From Streptomyces sp. NBC_01431 (lineage in GTDB: Bacteria; Actinomycetota; Actinomycetes; Streptomycetales; Streptomycetaceae), in contig NZ_CP109496.1 in NCBI RefSeq assembly GCF_036231355.1, positions 6,696,001-6,760,000 of the forward strand: a stretch of 64,000 nt of DNA, given 5' to 3'. The position numbers and the translations under genes are program-made. The stretch's first letter is position 1. The number at the start of each line of letters is the position of its first letter. Under the pieces are notes generated by a model, which saw only the letters and a list, made by a program, of their open reading frames with translations, made no database searches and was not told the DNA's origin. Positions 34,524 to 43,295 of this stretch are shown in pieces.

Positions 34524-35150
34524 TTGAATAATAGTCAACAGGGCGGCACGACCGAGAAATCGCAGGTCCGCCGCACCGAACTCATCGCAACCGGCCGGAA
34601 GTTGTTCGCGGACACCTCGTACGACGCGCTGTCGATGGACGACATAGCGCAGCACGCCGGGGTGGCGAAGGGCTTGATCTACTACTACTTCAAGTCCAAA
34701 CGGGGCTACTACCTGGCCATCGTCGAGGACTCCGTCACCGACCTGGTCTCGCGGGCCGGCAGCGACACCGACCTGCCCCGCGCCGAACGGGTCCACCGCA
34801 CCATCGACGGCTACCTCCGGTACGCCCAGCACAACCAGGCGGCGTACCGGACGATCGTCACGGGCGGCGTGGGCTTCGACACCGAGGTGCAGGCCATCCG
34901 GGACGGCGTGCGCGAGGAGCTGATCGCCACCATCGCCGAGGGTGCCTACGGAACCCGGGAGATACCGGCGCTGGCGCGGCTCGCCCTGCTCGGCTGGCTG
35001 GGCAGCGTGGAGAGCGTCACCCTGGACTGGCTCGGCACCCTTGAGCCGCCGCGCGGCACCGTGCGCGAACTGCTCGTACGGATGCTGCGGCACACCCTCG
35101 ACACCATCGCGGAGTTCGAGCCGTCGTGCCCGGTGCCGGAGCCCGCCTAG
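34524..35150 (+). CDS. TetR-family transcriptional regulator
   Basis: About 208 residues. The helix-turn-helix is clear: RRTELIATGRKLFADTSYDALSMDDIAQHAGVAKGLIYYYFKSKRGYYLAIVE. The C-terminal ligand domain is of the actinobacterial type found near acyl-lipid or surface genes. No ATG is available; I chose the TTG at 34524, about 12 codons before the conserved domain, with GGAG upstream, but the start is uncertain. Divergent from the DUF6230 gene. Confidence 0.85.
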   Translation: MNNSQQGGTTEKSQVRRTELIATGRKLFADTSYDALSMDDIAQHAGVAKGLIYYYFKSKRGYYLAIVEDSVTDLVSRAGSDTDLPRAERVHRTIDGYLRYAQHNQAAYRTIVTGGVGFDTEVQAIRDGVREELIATIAEGAYGTREIPALARLALLGWLGSVESVTLDWLGTLEPPRGTVRELLVRMLRHTLDTIAEFEPSCPVPEPA

Positions 35151-35464
35151 TCATGTCGCAGGGGCGGACCGGCGCCGCCGTCCGGGAACGCCGGAAGGAC
35201 TGGACCAGTGCGGCCAATGGTTCGGACCAATTGCGGAGCGCTCAATTCCAAGGGGCAACACGGCAAGGCGGCCGGGCAAATCGTGATCTTGGAGCCAGTG
35301 ACGGGACGCGTCCGATCGGGCATACTCACAGCGCCACGGCCGCCCGCCTGCTACTTCCGTGACCCGGAGGGGAAGGCAGCGGCTGTAGAGCAGATTCACC
35401 GGCGGCGCCGCCATACCCTGCGCGTGCGGCCGTCGAAGCGCCCGACAGGGAGGAGAGCGCCGCT
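35151..35464. other. Intergenic region before the acyl-CoA dehydrogenase gene
   Basis: A 314-base gap between two plus-strand genes. I see no gene, and only weak promoter-like text (GGCATACTCAC near 35318; CCATACCCTG near 35411). GGGAGGAG precedes the dehydrogenase start. Confidence 0.4.
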
Positions 35465-36637
35465 ATGCCCGACCGTGCCCAGCAGCCGGTGGAACGACAG
35501 CTGCCCACCGAGGAGGCCCGGGACCTTGTAGCGCTGGTGCGCGACATCGTCCAGCGGGAGATCGCGCCTGGGGCCGCCGAGCAGGAAGACGCCGGGCACT
35601 TCCCGCGCGAGATCTTCACCCTGCTCTCCGAATCCGGGCTGCTCGGTCTGCCCTACGACGCCGAGTTCGGCGGCGGCGACCAGCCGTACGAGGTCTACCT
35701 CCAGGTGCTCGAAGAGCTCGCCTCGGCCCGCCTCACGGTCGGCCTCGGCGTCAGCGTCCACTCGCTCGCCTGCCATGCCCTGGCCGGTTACGGCACCAAG
35801 GAGCAGCAGGCCGAGCACCTGCCCGCCATGCTCGGCGGCGGCCTGCTCGGCGCGTACTGCCTCTCCGAGCCGTCCTCCGGATCCGACGCGGCGTCGCTGC
35901 GCACCAAGGCCGTACGCGAGGGTGACGACTGGGTCATCACCGGTACCAAGGCCTGGATCACCCACGGCGGGCTCGCCGACTTCTACACGGTCCTGGCCCG
36001 CACCGGGGGCGAGGGCGCCCGCGGCATCACGGCCTTCCTGGTCCCGGGCGACGCCGAGGGGCTCAGCCCGGCCGCGCCCGAGAAGAAGATGGGCATGAAG
36101 GGCTCGCCCACCGCCCAGCTCCACTTCGACGGGGTGCGGGTCCCCGACGCGCGCCGCATCGGCGACGAGGGCCAGGGCTTCGCCATCGCGCTCTCGGCAC
36201 TCGACTCGGGCCGGCTCGGCATCGCCGCCTGTGCGATCGGGGTCGCCCAGGCCGCCCTGGACGAGGCGCTCGCGTACGCCACCGGGCGCCGCCAGTTCGG
36301 CCGCCCCATCGCCGACTTCCAGGGCCTGCGCTTCATGCTCGCCGACATGGCGACCCAGATCGAGGCGGGCCGCGCGCTGTACCTGGCCGCCGCCAGGCTG
36401 CGCGACGCGGGGCGCCCCTTCTCCCGGCAGGCCGCGATGGCCAAGCTGTTCTGCACCGACGCGGCGATGAAGGTGACCACCGACGCGGTCCAGGTCCTGG
36501 GCGGCTACGGCTACACGGCTGACTTCCCGGTCGAGCGGTACATGCGCGAGGCGAAGGTGCTCCAGATCGTCGAGGGCACCAACCAGATCCAGCGCATGGT
36601 CATCGCCCGCCACCTCGCGGGCCCGGAGACCCGCTGA
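35465..36637 (+). CDS. Acyl-CoA dehydrogenase
   Basis: A 390-residue FAD acyl-CoA dehydrogenase. YCLSEPSSGSDAASL is the first signature and flavin contact (about residue 130), and WITHGGLADFYTVLARTG follows. MGMKGSPTAQLHFDGVRVP and LGGYGYTADFPVERYMREAK are typical, and IVEGTNQIQRMVIAR (about 370) holds the catalytic-base glutamate of the short/medium-chain group. It oxidises an acyl-CoA to the 2-enoyl-CoA with electron-transfer flavoprotein as acceptor. A strong terminator follows it, separating it from the next two genes. Confidence 0.92.
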   Translation: MPDRAQQPVERQLPTEEARDLVALVRDIVQREIAPGAAEQEDAGHFPREIFTLLSESGLLGLPYDAEFGGGDQPYEVYLQVLEELASARLTVGLGVSVHSLACHALAGYGTKEQQAEHLPAMLGGGLLGAYCLSEPSSGSDAASLRTKAVREGDDWVITGTKAWITHGGLADFYTVLARTGGEGARGITAFLVPGDAEGLSPAAPEKKMGMKGSPTAQLHFDGVRVPDARRIGDEGQGFAIALSALDSGRLGIAACAIGVAQAALDEALAYATGRRQFGRPIADFQGLRFMLADMATQIEAGRALYLAAARLRDAGRPFSRQAAMAKLFCTDAAMKVTTDAVQVLGGYGYTADFPVERYMREAKVLQIVEGTNQIQRMVIARHLAGPETR

Positions 36638-36660
36638 CCTCCAGCTCCCGGCCACACTGA

Positions 36661-36699
36661 GGCCGCCGCGATCCGGGACCACCCCTGATCGCGGCGGCC
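36661..36699 (+). terminator. Terminator after the acyl-CoA dehydrogenase gene
   Basis: A perfect 13-base stem (GGCCGCCGCGATC, 36661-36673, with GATCGCGGCGGCC, 36687-36699) and a 13-base loop, 23 bases after the stop. Confidence 0.8.
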
Positions 36700-36817
36700 C
36701 GGCGCGCTCCTGGCGGGGTGCGGACCGGCGTTCCCGGCCGCTCCCCGCGCCCGGGGTCTGGCAAGCGCGGCCCGGCTGACGTACCGTCAGCTCCCCGCGT
36801 CCGGCCGGAGGTTGACC

Positions 36818-37939
36818 ATGCCCCAGGACCGTCCCGTCCCTCTTGACGAGTACCCCGTCCATCAGGCCCCGCTCTCGATGAAGCACCTCGTCACCGGTGA
36901 CCGCAACGCCTACGACCGCTGCATCTTCCACGTCTTCGACCACCAGGGCCGGGCCCTGCTCATCGCGGGCCTCGGGGTCTATCCCAACGCCGGGGTGATC
37001 GACGCCTACGCCACCCTCCGCATCGGCGACCGGCTGCACGCCGTCAGGGCGTCCGACGCCCTCACCGACGACCGAATGAACCTTTCCGTCGGTCCCCTGC
37101 GGATCACCGTCGACACCCCCTTGCGCCGCCTCACCCTGCACTGCGCTCCCGATCCGGGCGACCCGAACTCGCTCTCGTACGACGTGACGTGGCACGCGGA
37201 CTTCCCCGCACTGTGGGAGCCCCATCACACCCAGCGCAAGGGGGACCGCCTCACGCTGGAGGGGCGCCGGTTCGTGCAGGCGGGCCACTGCACCGGCGTG
37301 ATCCGGGTCGGGGGCCAGGAGATTCCCGTCACGGCGGGGGAGTGGACCGGCACCCGGGACCGCAGCTGGGGCGTGCGGCCGATCCCCGGTGAGGAGGCCG
37401 GACGCGGTGACGAGTACCGGCCGGAGGGATTCCACTGGCTCTGGGTGCCGGCCCGCTTCGACGACCGGTTCCTCATGGTCATCACCCAGGAGGACGCCGA
37501 CGGATACCGCACCCTCAACGAAGCGGTACTCGTCCAAGACGGCCACCCCGACACCCAACTCGGCTGGCCCCAGACCGACATCACCTACCGCAGCGGCACC
37601 CGCCACCCCGAGCGCGCGGTCATCCACCTCACCGACACGTCCCGCAAACCCCTCGAACTCGGCGTCGAGATCCTCGCCTCCTCGCCCCTCGCGGTGGGCG
37701 CCGGCTACCCGCCCGCCGACGGCTGGCAGCACGGCACCTGGCAGGGCCGCGGCTGGAGTGACCGCCAGACCTACGACCTGTCGGACCCGGCCGCCCACCC
37801 CATGGCCGCGTTCGGCGTCACCGACCACGCGGCCCGTTTCACCCTTGACGGGCAGACCGGTTACGGCATCTTCGAGCACGGCAGCTTCGGCCGCCACGAC
37901 CCGAGCGGCTTCATGGACTACACCTCCCTCGCGCCCTGA
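36818..37939 (+). CDS. Lipocalin-like protein of unknown function (DUF7064/7065-like)
   Basis: A 373-residue, beta-rich cytoplasmic protein with no signal or membrane segment. RDRSWGVRPI near residue 187 and FHWLWVPARFDD near 205 resemble the conserved RDxSWG motif of AttH/CrtC-type double-lipocalin proteins and of the actinobacterial DUF7064/7065 group (family assignment from memory). Two halves, about 15-190 and 195-365, fit two barrels. ATG at 36818 with GGAGG six bases upstream. It is co-transcribed with the APH-type kinase gene 26 bases downstream, so it may bind or convert the same lipid-like substrate. Confidence 0.65.
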   Translation: MPQDRPVPLDEYPVHQAPLSMKHLVTGDRNAYDRCIFHVFDHQGRALLIAGLGVYPNAGVIDAYATLRIGDRLHAVRASDALTDDRMNLSVGPLRITVDTPLRRLTLHCAPDPGDPNSLSYDVTWHADFPALWEPHHTQRKGDRLTLEGRRFVQAGHCTGVIRVGGQEIPVTAGEWTGTRDRSWGVRPIPGEEAGRGDEYRPEGFHWLWVPARFDDRFLMVITQEDADGYRTLNEAVLVQDGHPDTQLGWPQTDITYRSGTRHPERAVIHLTDTSRKPLELGVEILASSPLAVGAGYPPADGWQHGTWQGRGWSDRQTYDLSDPAAHPMAAFGVTDHAARFTLDGQTGYGIFEHGSFGRHDPSGFMDYTSLAP

Positions 37940-37965
37940 GGGCCTTTTGTGAAGGGAGCACCGCC

Positions 37966-39060
37966 TTGACCAGCGCGCCACGCCCCCGCACCTCCACCCG
38001 CGACCCCGAGGACGTCGGCCGCCGGCTCACCGGCTGGCTCGACGCCCGGCTGCCCGGCGCACGCGTCACCGGCATCCGGGTGCCGTCGTCCAACGGCATG
38101 TCGAGCGAGACCCTCCTCTTCGACATCGAGCACCCCGAAACCCCGGTCCGCGCCTGCGCCCTGCGGCTCGCCGCCGACCCGGCCGCGTACACCGTCTTCC
38201 CCGTGTACGACATGGCCGGCCAGCACCGCGTGATGCGCCTGGTCGCGGAGCACACCGACGTACCCGTGCCCCGGGTCCGGTGGCTGGAAGAGGACCCCGG
38301 GCCGCTCGGCGCGCCGTTCTTCGTGATGGACCGGGCCGAGGGGCGCGTACCGCCGGACGTCATGCCCTATACGTACGAAGGCAATTGGCTGTACGAGGCC
38401 ACCGACGCCGAACGCGCCCGCCTCCAGGACGCCACCGTCTCAGTGATCGCCCGGCTGCACGACCAATTCCCGCCCGGGGAAGCCGAGTTCCTGCTTCCGG
38501 GCGGCAAGGGTTCGGCGCTGAGCCGTCATGTCGGGGCCCAACGGGACTACTACGAATGGGTGGTTGACGGGGTGCCGCGTTCCCCGCTCATAGAGGCGGC
38601 TTTCGACTGGCTCGACGCGCACTGGCCCGAGGACGAAGGTTCCGCCGTCCTCAACTGGGGCGACGCCCGCATCGGAAACATCGTCTACGACGGTTTCGAA
38701 CCCGTGGCCGTGCTCGACTGGGAGATGGCCGCCTGCGGCCCGCGCGAACTCGACCTCGGCTGGACCGTCTATCTGCACCGTTTCTTCCAGGACTTGACGG
38801 TGAGTTTCGGCCAGCGGGGCCTCCCCGGCTTTCTGCGGCGCGAGGACATCGAGCGGCGCTACGCCCAACTCACCGGTCACACCCCGCGCGACATGGACTT
38901 CCACATCTTGTACGCGGCGCTGCGGCACGCTGTCGTCATGCTGAGGGTCGCCTACCGGCAATTGCACTTCGGCGAGGTCGAACCGCCCGCGGACCCGGAC
39001 GCGCTGATCCTGCACCGGGCCAGTCTGGAGGCCATGGTGCTCGGTACGTACTGGAGTTGA
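37966..39060 (+). CDS. APH-family phosphotransferase (ACAD10/11-kinase-like)
   Basis: A 364-residue kinase of the aminoglycoside-phosphotransferase fold. VPRVRWLEEDPGPLGAPFFVMDRAEGRVPPD is the hinge region, LNWGDARIGNIVYDG (about 220) is the catalytic loop (here asparagine replaces the usual histidine before W/GD), and AVLDWEMAACGPRELDLGW carries the metal aspartate. This text is that of the kinases related to the N-terminal domain of mammalian ACAD10/11 and bacterial LvaA, which phosphorylate 4-hydroxyacyl-CoA rather than antibiotics. TTG start with AAGGGAG. Confidence 0.82.
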   Translation: MTSAPRPRTSTRDPEDVGRRLTGWLDARLPGARVTGIRVPSSNGMSSETLLFDIEHPETPVRACALRLAADPAAYTVFPVYDMAGQHRVMRLVAEHTDVPVPRVRWLEEDPGPLGAPFFVMDRAEGRVPPDVMPYTYEGNWLYEATDAERARLQDATVSVIARLHDQFPPGEAEFLLPGGKGSALSRHVGAQRDYYEWVVDGVPRSPLIEAAFDWLDAHWPEDEGSAVLNWGDARIGNIVYDGFEPVAVLDWEMAACGPRELDLGWTVYLHRFFQDLTVSFGQRGLPGFLRREDIERRYAQLTGHTPRDMDFHILYAALRHAVVMLRVAYRQLHFGEVEPPADPDALILHRASLEAMVLGTYWS

Positions 39061-39125
39061 GTGTTCGCCGGCTCAGCGGCCGGACGCGCCTTCGGCGTCG
39101 TCCGGTCCACCGGTCTGCCGCGCGC

Positions 39126-39545
39126 TCAGGCGGCGCGGCGCATCCGCGGCACGCGCATCGGGCGCGAGCCCGGACCGCCGACGTGCGAGAAGGGCTGGGT
39201 GCGCCAGTCGAGCCCCTGGGGGAGCGTGAGCAGCAGCGCGGTGTCCTGCTCCTGGACGTCGAGCGACTCGTCCGCCGCCTCCGCGTCCCTCGCGGCGCGC
39301 CCGGTCCCGGCACAGACCGTCAGGACGAACGGGTTCCACGGGCTCGGGCACAGCGCGTGCTCGGGCAGCTCGTCCTCGTCGGCGAGCAGGGCGATCGGCT
39401 GCGCGCAGTCCGGGCAGATCACCCGGTACATCTCGAAGGTGTCGTAGGCGTCGAGCGAGTCCTCCTCGTCGATGAACTCGCTGATATCGACAGGCTCCGG
39501 TTCGCTGCGTTCGCGTTCCATACGGGTGCGCTTGGGATTCTGCAT
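39126..39545 (-). CDS. Hypothetical protein with zinc-ribbon-like cysteine pair
   Basis: A 139-residue protein I do not recognise. The N-terminal half is very acidic (VDISEFIDEEDSLDAYDTFE), the middle has MYRVICPDCAQPIALL and a second half-site HALCPSPW...LTVC, possibly a small zinc ribbon, and the C-terminus is basic. ATG at 39545 with a GGGGGAG ribosome-binding site. Divergent from the lrp-type gene at 39750. Codon third positions are G/C-rich, which supports it being real. Confidence 0.65.
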   Translation of the reverse strand: MQNPKRTRMERERSEPEPVDISEFIDEEDSLDAYDTFEMYRVICPDCAQPIALLADEDELPEHALCPSPWNPFVLTVCAGTGRAARDAEAADESLDVQEQDTALLLTLPQGLDWRTQPFSHVGGPGSRPMRVPRMRRAA

Positions 39546-39749
39546 TGGGACACTCCCCCTCGGGTGGGCCGGCATGTGCGCCGTGGCCGCGACCAAAGCA
39601 AGCACTTCCCGCCACGCCCGGGCGGTAACCACGCGGGCCCCCGCGACCCTTCCGCAAACCTGTGGCGTTCGTCACATGCCGCCCGCAGGTGCCGATTCCC
39701 GCGCCGTCCGACTGTGCCGGAAGCGACCTGGGGCAATAGGTTGATCGCC

Positions 39750-40190
39750 ATGGAGGAGCTGGACCGTCAGATCGTGGATCTGCTCGTCAAGGACGGGCGG
39801 ATGAGCTACACCGACCTGGGCAAGGCCACCGGCCTGTCCACCTCGGCGGTGCACCAGCGGGTACGCCGTCTCGAACAGCGCGGGGTCATCCGCGGATACG
39901 CCGCCGTCGTGGACCCCGAGGCGGTGGGCCTGCCGCTGACCGCGTTCATCTCGGTGAAACCCTTCGACCCCAGTGCCCCCGACGACATCGCGGAGCGCCT
40001 GGCGGGCGTACCGGAGCTGGAGGCCTGCCACAGCGTGGCCGGGGACGAGAACTACATCCTCAAGGTGCGGGTGGCGACGCCGCTGGAGCTGGAGCACCTG
40101 CTGACCCGCATCCGCACCCTGGCCGGCGTCTCGACCCGCACGACCGTCGTCCTGTCCACCCCGTACGAGGCGCGGCCGCCGCGTATCTAG
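39750..40190 (+). CDS. Lrp/AsnC-family transcriptional regulator
   Basis: A 146-residue regulator. The helix-turn-helix (MEELDRQIVDLLVKDGRMSY, GLSTSAVHQRVRRLEQRGVI) is followed by the RAM domain with a well-conserved effector pocket (CHSVAGDENYILKVRV). ATG at 39750. A YtcJ-type amidohydrolase follows on the same strand. No obvious amino-acid genes lie beside it, and its target may be itself or the divergent small gene. Confidence 0.9.
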   Translation: MEELDRQIVDLLVKDGRMSYTDLGKATGLSTSAVHQRVRRLEQRGVIRGYAAVVDPEAVGLPLTAFISVKPFDPSAPDDIAERLAGVPELEACHSVAGDENYILKVRVATPLELEHLLTRIRTLAGVSTRTTVVLSTPYEARPPRI

Positions 40191-40253
40191 CGGGTGTCGC
40201 GCGGGCCCCGACCCCGGCCGGGGCCCACCGGACGCCCGCCTAGGCTGTCCCTC

Positions 40254-41891
40254 ATGAGTTCCGCGACTGAAGAGACCGCCCAGCGCACCGTCCTGCTGCG
40301 CGGCGGCGACGTGCACAGTCCCGCCGACCCCTTCGCCACCGCGATGGTGGTCGAACGCGGACACGTCGCCTGGGTGGGCTCGGAGGGCGCCGCGGACGCC
40401 TTCGCCTCCGGTGTCGACGAGGTCGTGGACCTCGAAGGCGCTCTGGTCACTCCCGCGTTCACCGACGCGCATGTGCACACCACCGCCACCGGTCTCGCCC
40501 TGACCGGCCTCGACCTCTCCTCGGCCCGCACCCTCGCCGAGGCCCTCGACGCCGTACGCGCCCACGCGGCCGCCCGCCCCGACGACGACGTACTCCTGGG
40601 CAACGGCTGGGACGAGAGCCGCTGGCCGGAGCGCAGGGCCCCGCGCCGAGCCGAACTCGACGAGGCGACTGGCGGTCGCCCGCTCTACCTCCCGCGCATC
40701 GACGTGCACTCCGCCGTCGTCACCACCGCCCTCCTGGACCGGGTGCGCGGCGTCCGTGACCTCGCCGGTTTCCGCGACGGTGAGCCGCTGACCGGGATCG
40801 CACATCACGCGGTCAGGGGCGCCGCGCACCGCGCGATCACCCCCCGGCAGCGGGCCGAGGCCCAGCGTGCCGCGCTCGCCCGCGCCGCCTCACTCGGCAT
40901 CGGCACCGTCCATGAGTGCGGTGGCCCGGAGATCTCCGACGAGGCGGACCTCACCGCGCTGCTCGAACTCGCCCGCGCCGAGCGGGGACCGCGCGTCTTC
41001 GGCTACTGGGCCGACCTGGTGGCCAGTGCCGAGGACGCCGGTCGCATCCGCGAACTCGGCGCGATCGGCGCGGCCGGCGACCTCTTCGTGGACGGCTCGA
41101 TCGGCTCCCGTACGGCCTGCCTGCACGCCCCCTACGAGGACGTTCCGCACACCGGCGCCGCCCACCTGGACGCCGCCGACGTCGCCGCCCATGTGGCCGC
41201 CTGCACCGAGGCGGGGCTCCAGGCCGGCTTCCACGCCATCGGCGACGCCGCCGTCAGCGCGGTGGTCGAGGGCGTCCGGGCCGCCGCCGAGAAGGTCGGC
41301 CTGCCCCGCGTCCGGGCCGCCCGGCACCGCGTGGAGCACGCCGAGATGCTCACCCCCGCCACCGTCGCCGCCTTCGCCGAGCTCGGCCTCACCGCCTCCG
41401 TGCAGCCTGCCTTCGACGCTCTGTGGGGCGGCGACGAGGGCATGTACGCCGACCGGCTCGGCGTCGAGCGGGCCCGCACCCTCAACCCGTACGCGGCGCT
41501 GCTGCGGGCCGGGGTGCCGCTCGCGTTCGGCTCCGACGCCCCGGTGACCCCGCTGGACCCGTGGGGGACCGTCCGCGCCGCCGCCTTCCATCGCACCCTC
41601 GACCACCGGATCTCGGCCCGCGCCGCCTTCACCGCCCACACCCGGGGCGGCTGGCGCGCGATCGGCCGGGACGACGCGGGCATCCTGGTGCCCGGCGCTC
41701 CGGCCGACTACGCGGTCTGGCGCGCCGAGGAGCTCGTGGTCCAGGCCCCGGACGACCGGGTGGCCCGGTGGTCCACCGACCCGCGCTCGGGCACTCCGGG
41801 CCTGCCCGACCTCACCCCGGGCACCGCCCTGCCGGTCTGTCTGCGCACCGTAGTGTTCGGACAAACGGTATTCGCGCGGCCGAACGAGTGA
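40254..41891 (+). CDS. Amidohydrolase (YtcJ/AepA-like)
   Basis: A 545-residue metal-dependent hydrolase of the amidohydrolase-3 family. TPAFTDAHVHTTATG (about residue 70) carries the HxH metal ligands, VDGSIGSRTACL is the YtcJ signature, and FHAIGDAAV, RHRVEHAEML and FGSDAPVTPLDPWGT give the later metal histidines and aspartate. ATG at 40254 with an upstream in-frame start rejected for lack of conservation. Substrates of this family are mostly unknown; intracellular. Confidence 0.87.
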   Translation: MSSATEETAQRTVLLRGGDVHSPADPFATAMVVERGHVAWVGSEGAADAFASGVDEVVDLEGALVTPAFTDAHVHTTATGLALTGLDLSSARTLAEALDAVRAHAAARPDDDVLLGNGWDESRWPERRAPRRAELDEATGGRPLYLPRIDVHSAVVTTALLDRVRGVRDLAGFRDGEPLTGIAHHAVRGAAHRAITPRQRAEAQRAALARAASLGIGTVHECGGPEISDEADLTALLELARAERGPRVFGYWADLVASAEDAGRIRELGAIGAAGDLFVDGSIGSRTACLHAPYEDVPHTGAAHLDAADVAAHVAACTEAGLQAGFHAIGDAAVSAVVEGVRAAAEKVGLPRVRAARHRVEHAEMLTPATVAAFAELGLTASVQPAFDALWGGDEGMYADRLGVERARTLNPYAALLRAGVPLAFGSDAPVTPLDPWGTVRAAAFHRTLDHRISARAAFTAHTRGGWRAIGRDDAGILVPGAPADYAVWRAEELVVQAPDDRVARWSTDPRSGTPGLPDLTPGTALPVCLRTVVFGQTVFARPNE

Positions 41892-42060
41892 CATAGGGAC
41901 ATTTCGTACCGTTGATGGGCGGCCGTCACGGCATCGCCACGACCTGCGGATCTTCGGCCATGACCTGGCGATTTGTGAAAACGCCGCAGCTCAAACGGCT
42001 GTTGACAGAAAGCGGCCAGGGGCCGGTAGGTTCGGCCGAGTCCACCACAGGACGTCCGAC
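41892..42060 (+). promoter_or_regulatory. Promoter upstream of the candidate structured RNA
   Basis: TTGACA at 42002-42007 is a perfect -35 box. A possible -10 box TAGGTT follows at 42027-42032 (19-base spacer, slightly long). Transcription would start near 42040 and run through the structured region towards ppm1. Confidence 0.5.
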
Positions 42061-42067
42061 CGGTTAA

Positions 42068-42335
42068 GCCTCCACGCAGTCGTCGAACGCCGCTGGGTCA
42101 TGGGGTGGTGTGCCGCACCGGCACACCACCACTGGGAGCCAGGTTCAGCGCCCGCGCCTCGGGGGCGAGGGAAGGTTTCAGCCGGGCGGCCGTCCCCCCA
42201 GCCCACGGCGGGCCCAGGGGACGGTGCGACCCGGGTGGGGCCCGGACGCTCAGTAGACAACGGCTTTCGGTTGGCCCGCAGCCAGCGGGTCCCAGGTCGG
42301 CCCGAAGGGCGCCGGGCCCCGGTACCGACCCCGTT
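42068..42335 (+). ncRNA. Candidate structured RNA or long leader of ppm1
   Basis: This part of a 576-base gap is not convincingly coding in any frame but is packed with stems: GGTGGTGTGCC/GGCACACCACC (42104-42114/42120-42130, 11 perfect pairs, flanked by possible CTGG/CCAG and GAAC/GTTC pairings), CCGTCCCC/GGGGACGG (42190-42197/42217-42224) enclosed by CCGGGC/GCCCGG (42182-42187/42240-42245), CCCGC/GCGGG (42275-42289), and GGTCGG/CCGACC (42295-42300/42325-42330) with CCCGAAGGG inside. It lies between a good promoter and ppm1. I do not recognise a known riboswitch, 6S RNA, tmRNA or RNase P pattern. Confidence 0.4.
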
Positions 42336-42467
42336 CCGCGGCACCCGGCATACCGGCGGATCTCCGCCGCCATCCGGGCGCATCCGACACCACACACCCT
42401 CGCGGTGCGGCCTGATCGTGACCGCTCGCTATGGTGGTCCCCTGCGTACGGACAATAAGGGGCAGCA

Positions 42468-43235
42468 GTGAACGACGGCGGTCAGAGGCGGTACGGCCCG
42501 CTGGGCAGAGCCTTGGTGATCATTCCGACCTACAACGAGGCGGAGAACATCAAGCCGATCGTCGCCCGCGTCAGAGCGGCGGTCCCCGAGGCCCACGTTC
42601 TGGTCGCCGACGACAACAGCCCCGACGGCACGGGCAAGTTCGCGGACGAGATCGCGGCCGACGACGAGCAGGTCCACGTCCTGCACCGCAAGGGCAAGGA
42701 AGGCCTCGGCGCGGCCTATCTGGCGGGCTTCCGCTGGGGCATCGAGCACGACTACGGCGTCCTCGTCGAGATGGACGCCGACGGCTCCCACCAGCCCGAG
42801 GAACTGCCCCGGCTGCTCACCGCCCTCAAGGGCGCCGATCTGGTGCTGGGATCGCGCTGGGTGCCCGGCGGCCGGATCGTGAACTGGCCCAAGTACCGCG
42901 AGTTCATCTCGCGCGGCGGCTCCACCTACTCGCGGCTGCTGCTCGGCGTCCCGATCCGCGACGTGACCGGCGGCTACCGGGCCTTCAGGCGCGAGACCCT
43001 CGAGGGCCTCGGCCTGGACGAGGTCGCCTCCGCCGGCTACTGCTTCCAGGTCGACCTGGCCCGCCGGGCGGTCGGTGCGGGCTTCCACGTCGTGGAGGTC
43101 CCCATCACGTTCATCGAGCGCGAACGCGGCGACTCCAAGATGAGCAACGACATCCTGGTCGAGGCGCTCTGGCGGGTCACCGCCTGGGGCGTCGGCTCGC
43201 GCGCCAACAAACTCCTGGGCCGCAAACCCTCATGA
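42468..43235 (+). CDS. ppm1: Polyprenol monophosphomannose synthase
   Basis: A 255-residue GT2 glycosyltransferase that transfers mannose from GDP-mannose to polyprenyl phosphate, making the donor for protein O-mannosylation and other extracytoplasmic mannosylation. VIIPTYNEAENI, VADDNSPDGTG, MDADGSHQPEELPRLL (metal-binding DAD) and VPITFIERERGDSKMS are all typical of Dpm1/Ppm1. No acyltransferase domain or membrane helices are fused, as in Streptomyces Ppm1, which works with a separate Lnt partner. GTG start at 42468. fxsA lies 60 bases downstream. Confidence 0.92.
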   Translation: MNDGGQRRYGPLGRALVIIPTYNEAENIKPIVARVRAAVPEAHVLVADDNSPDGTGKFADEIAADDEQVHVLHRKGKEGLGAAYLAGFRWGIEHDYGVLVEMDADGSHQPEELPRLLTALKGADLVLGSRWVPGGRIVNWPKYREFISRGGSTYSRLLLGVPIRDVTGGYRAFRRETLEGLGLDEVASAGYCFQVDLARRAVGAGFHVVEVPITFIERERGDSKMSNDILVEALWRVTAWGVGSRANKLLGRKPS

Positions 43236-43295
43236 CCAGCGCCGACTGATCTCCTCCTTACGCCGTACGGATCGGCTGCCAGGCACACTGGGAAC

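Noticed and set aside
35396..37981. 861-residue minus-strand open frame
   Set aside because: It lies antisense to the acyl-CoA dehydrogenase and lipocalin-like genes, which have clear motifs. It is a G+C-driven shadow frame.
42068..42335. c-di-AMP (ydaO), cobalamin, 6S, tmRNA or RNase P RNA
   Set aside because: I looked for the conserved cores of each and did not find them; only general stem richness is supported.
42100..42471. Overlapping small open frames of about 100-130 residues before ppm1, both strands
   Set aside because: Open on both strands over the same stem-rich bases, with no codon bias or known domain; better explained as structured RNA.
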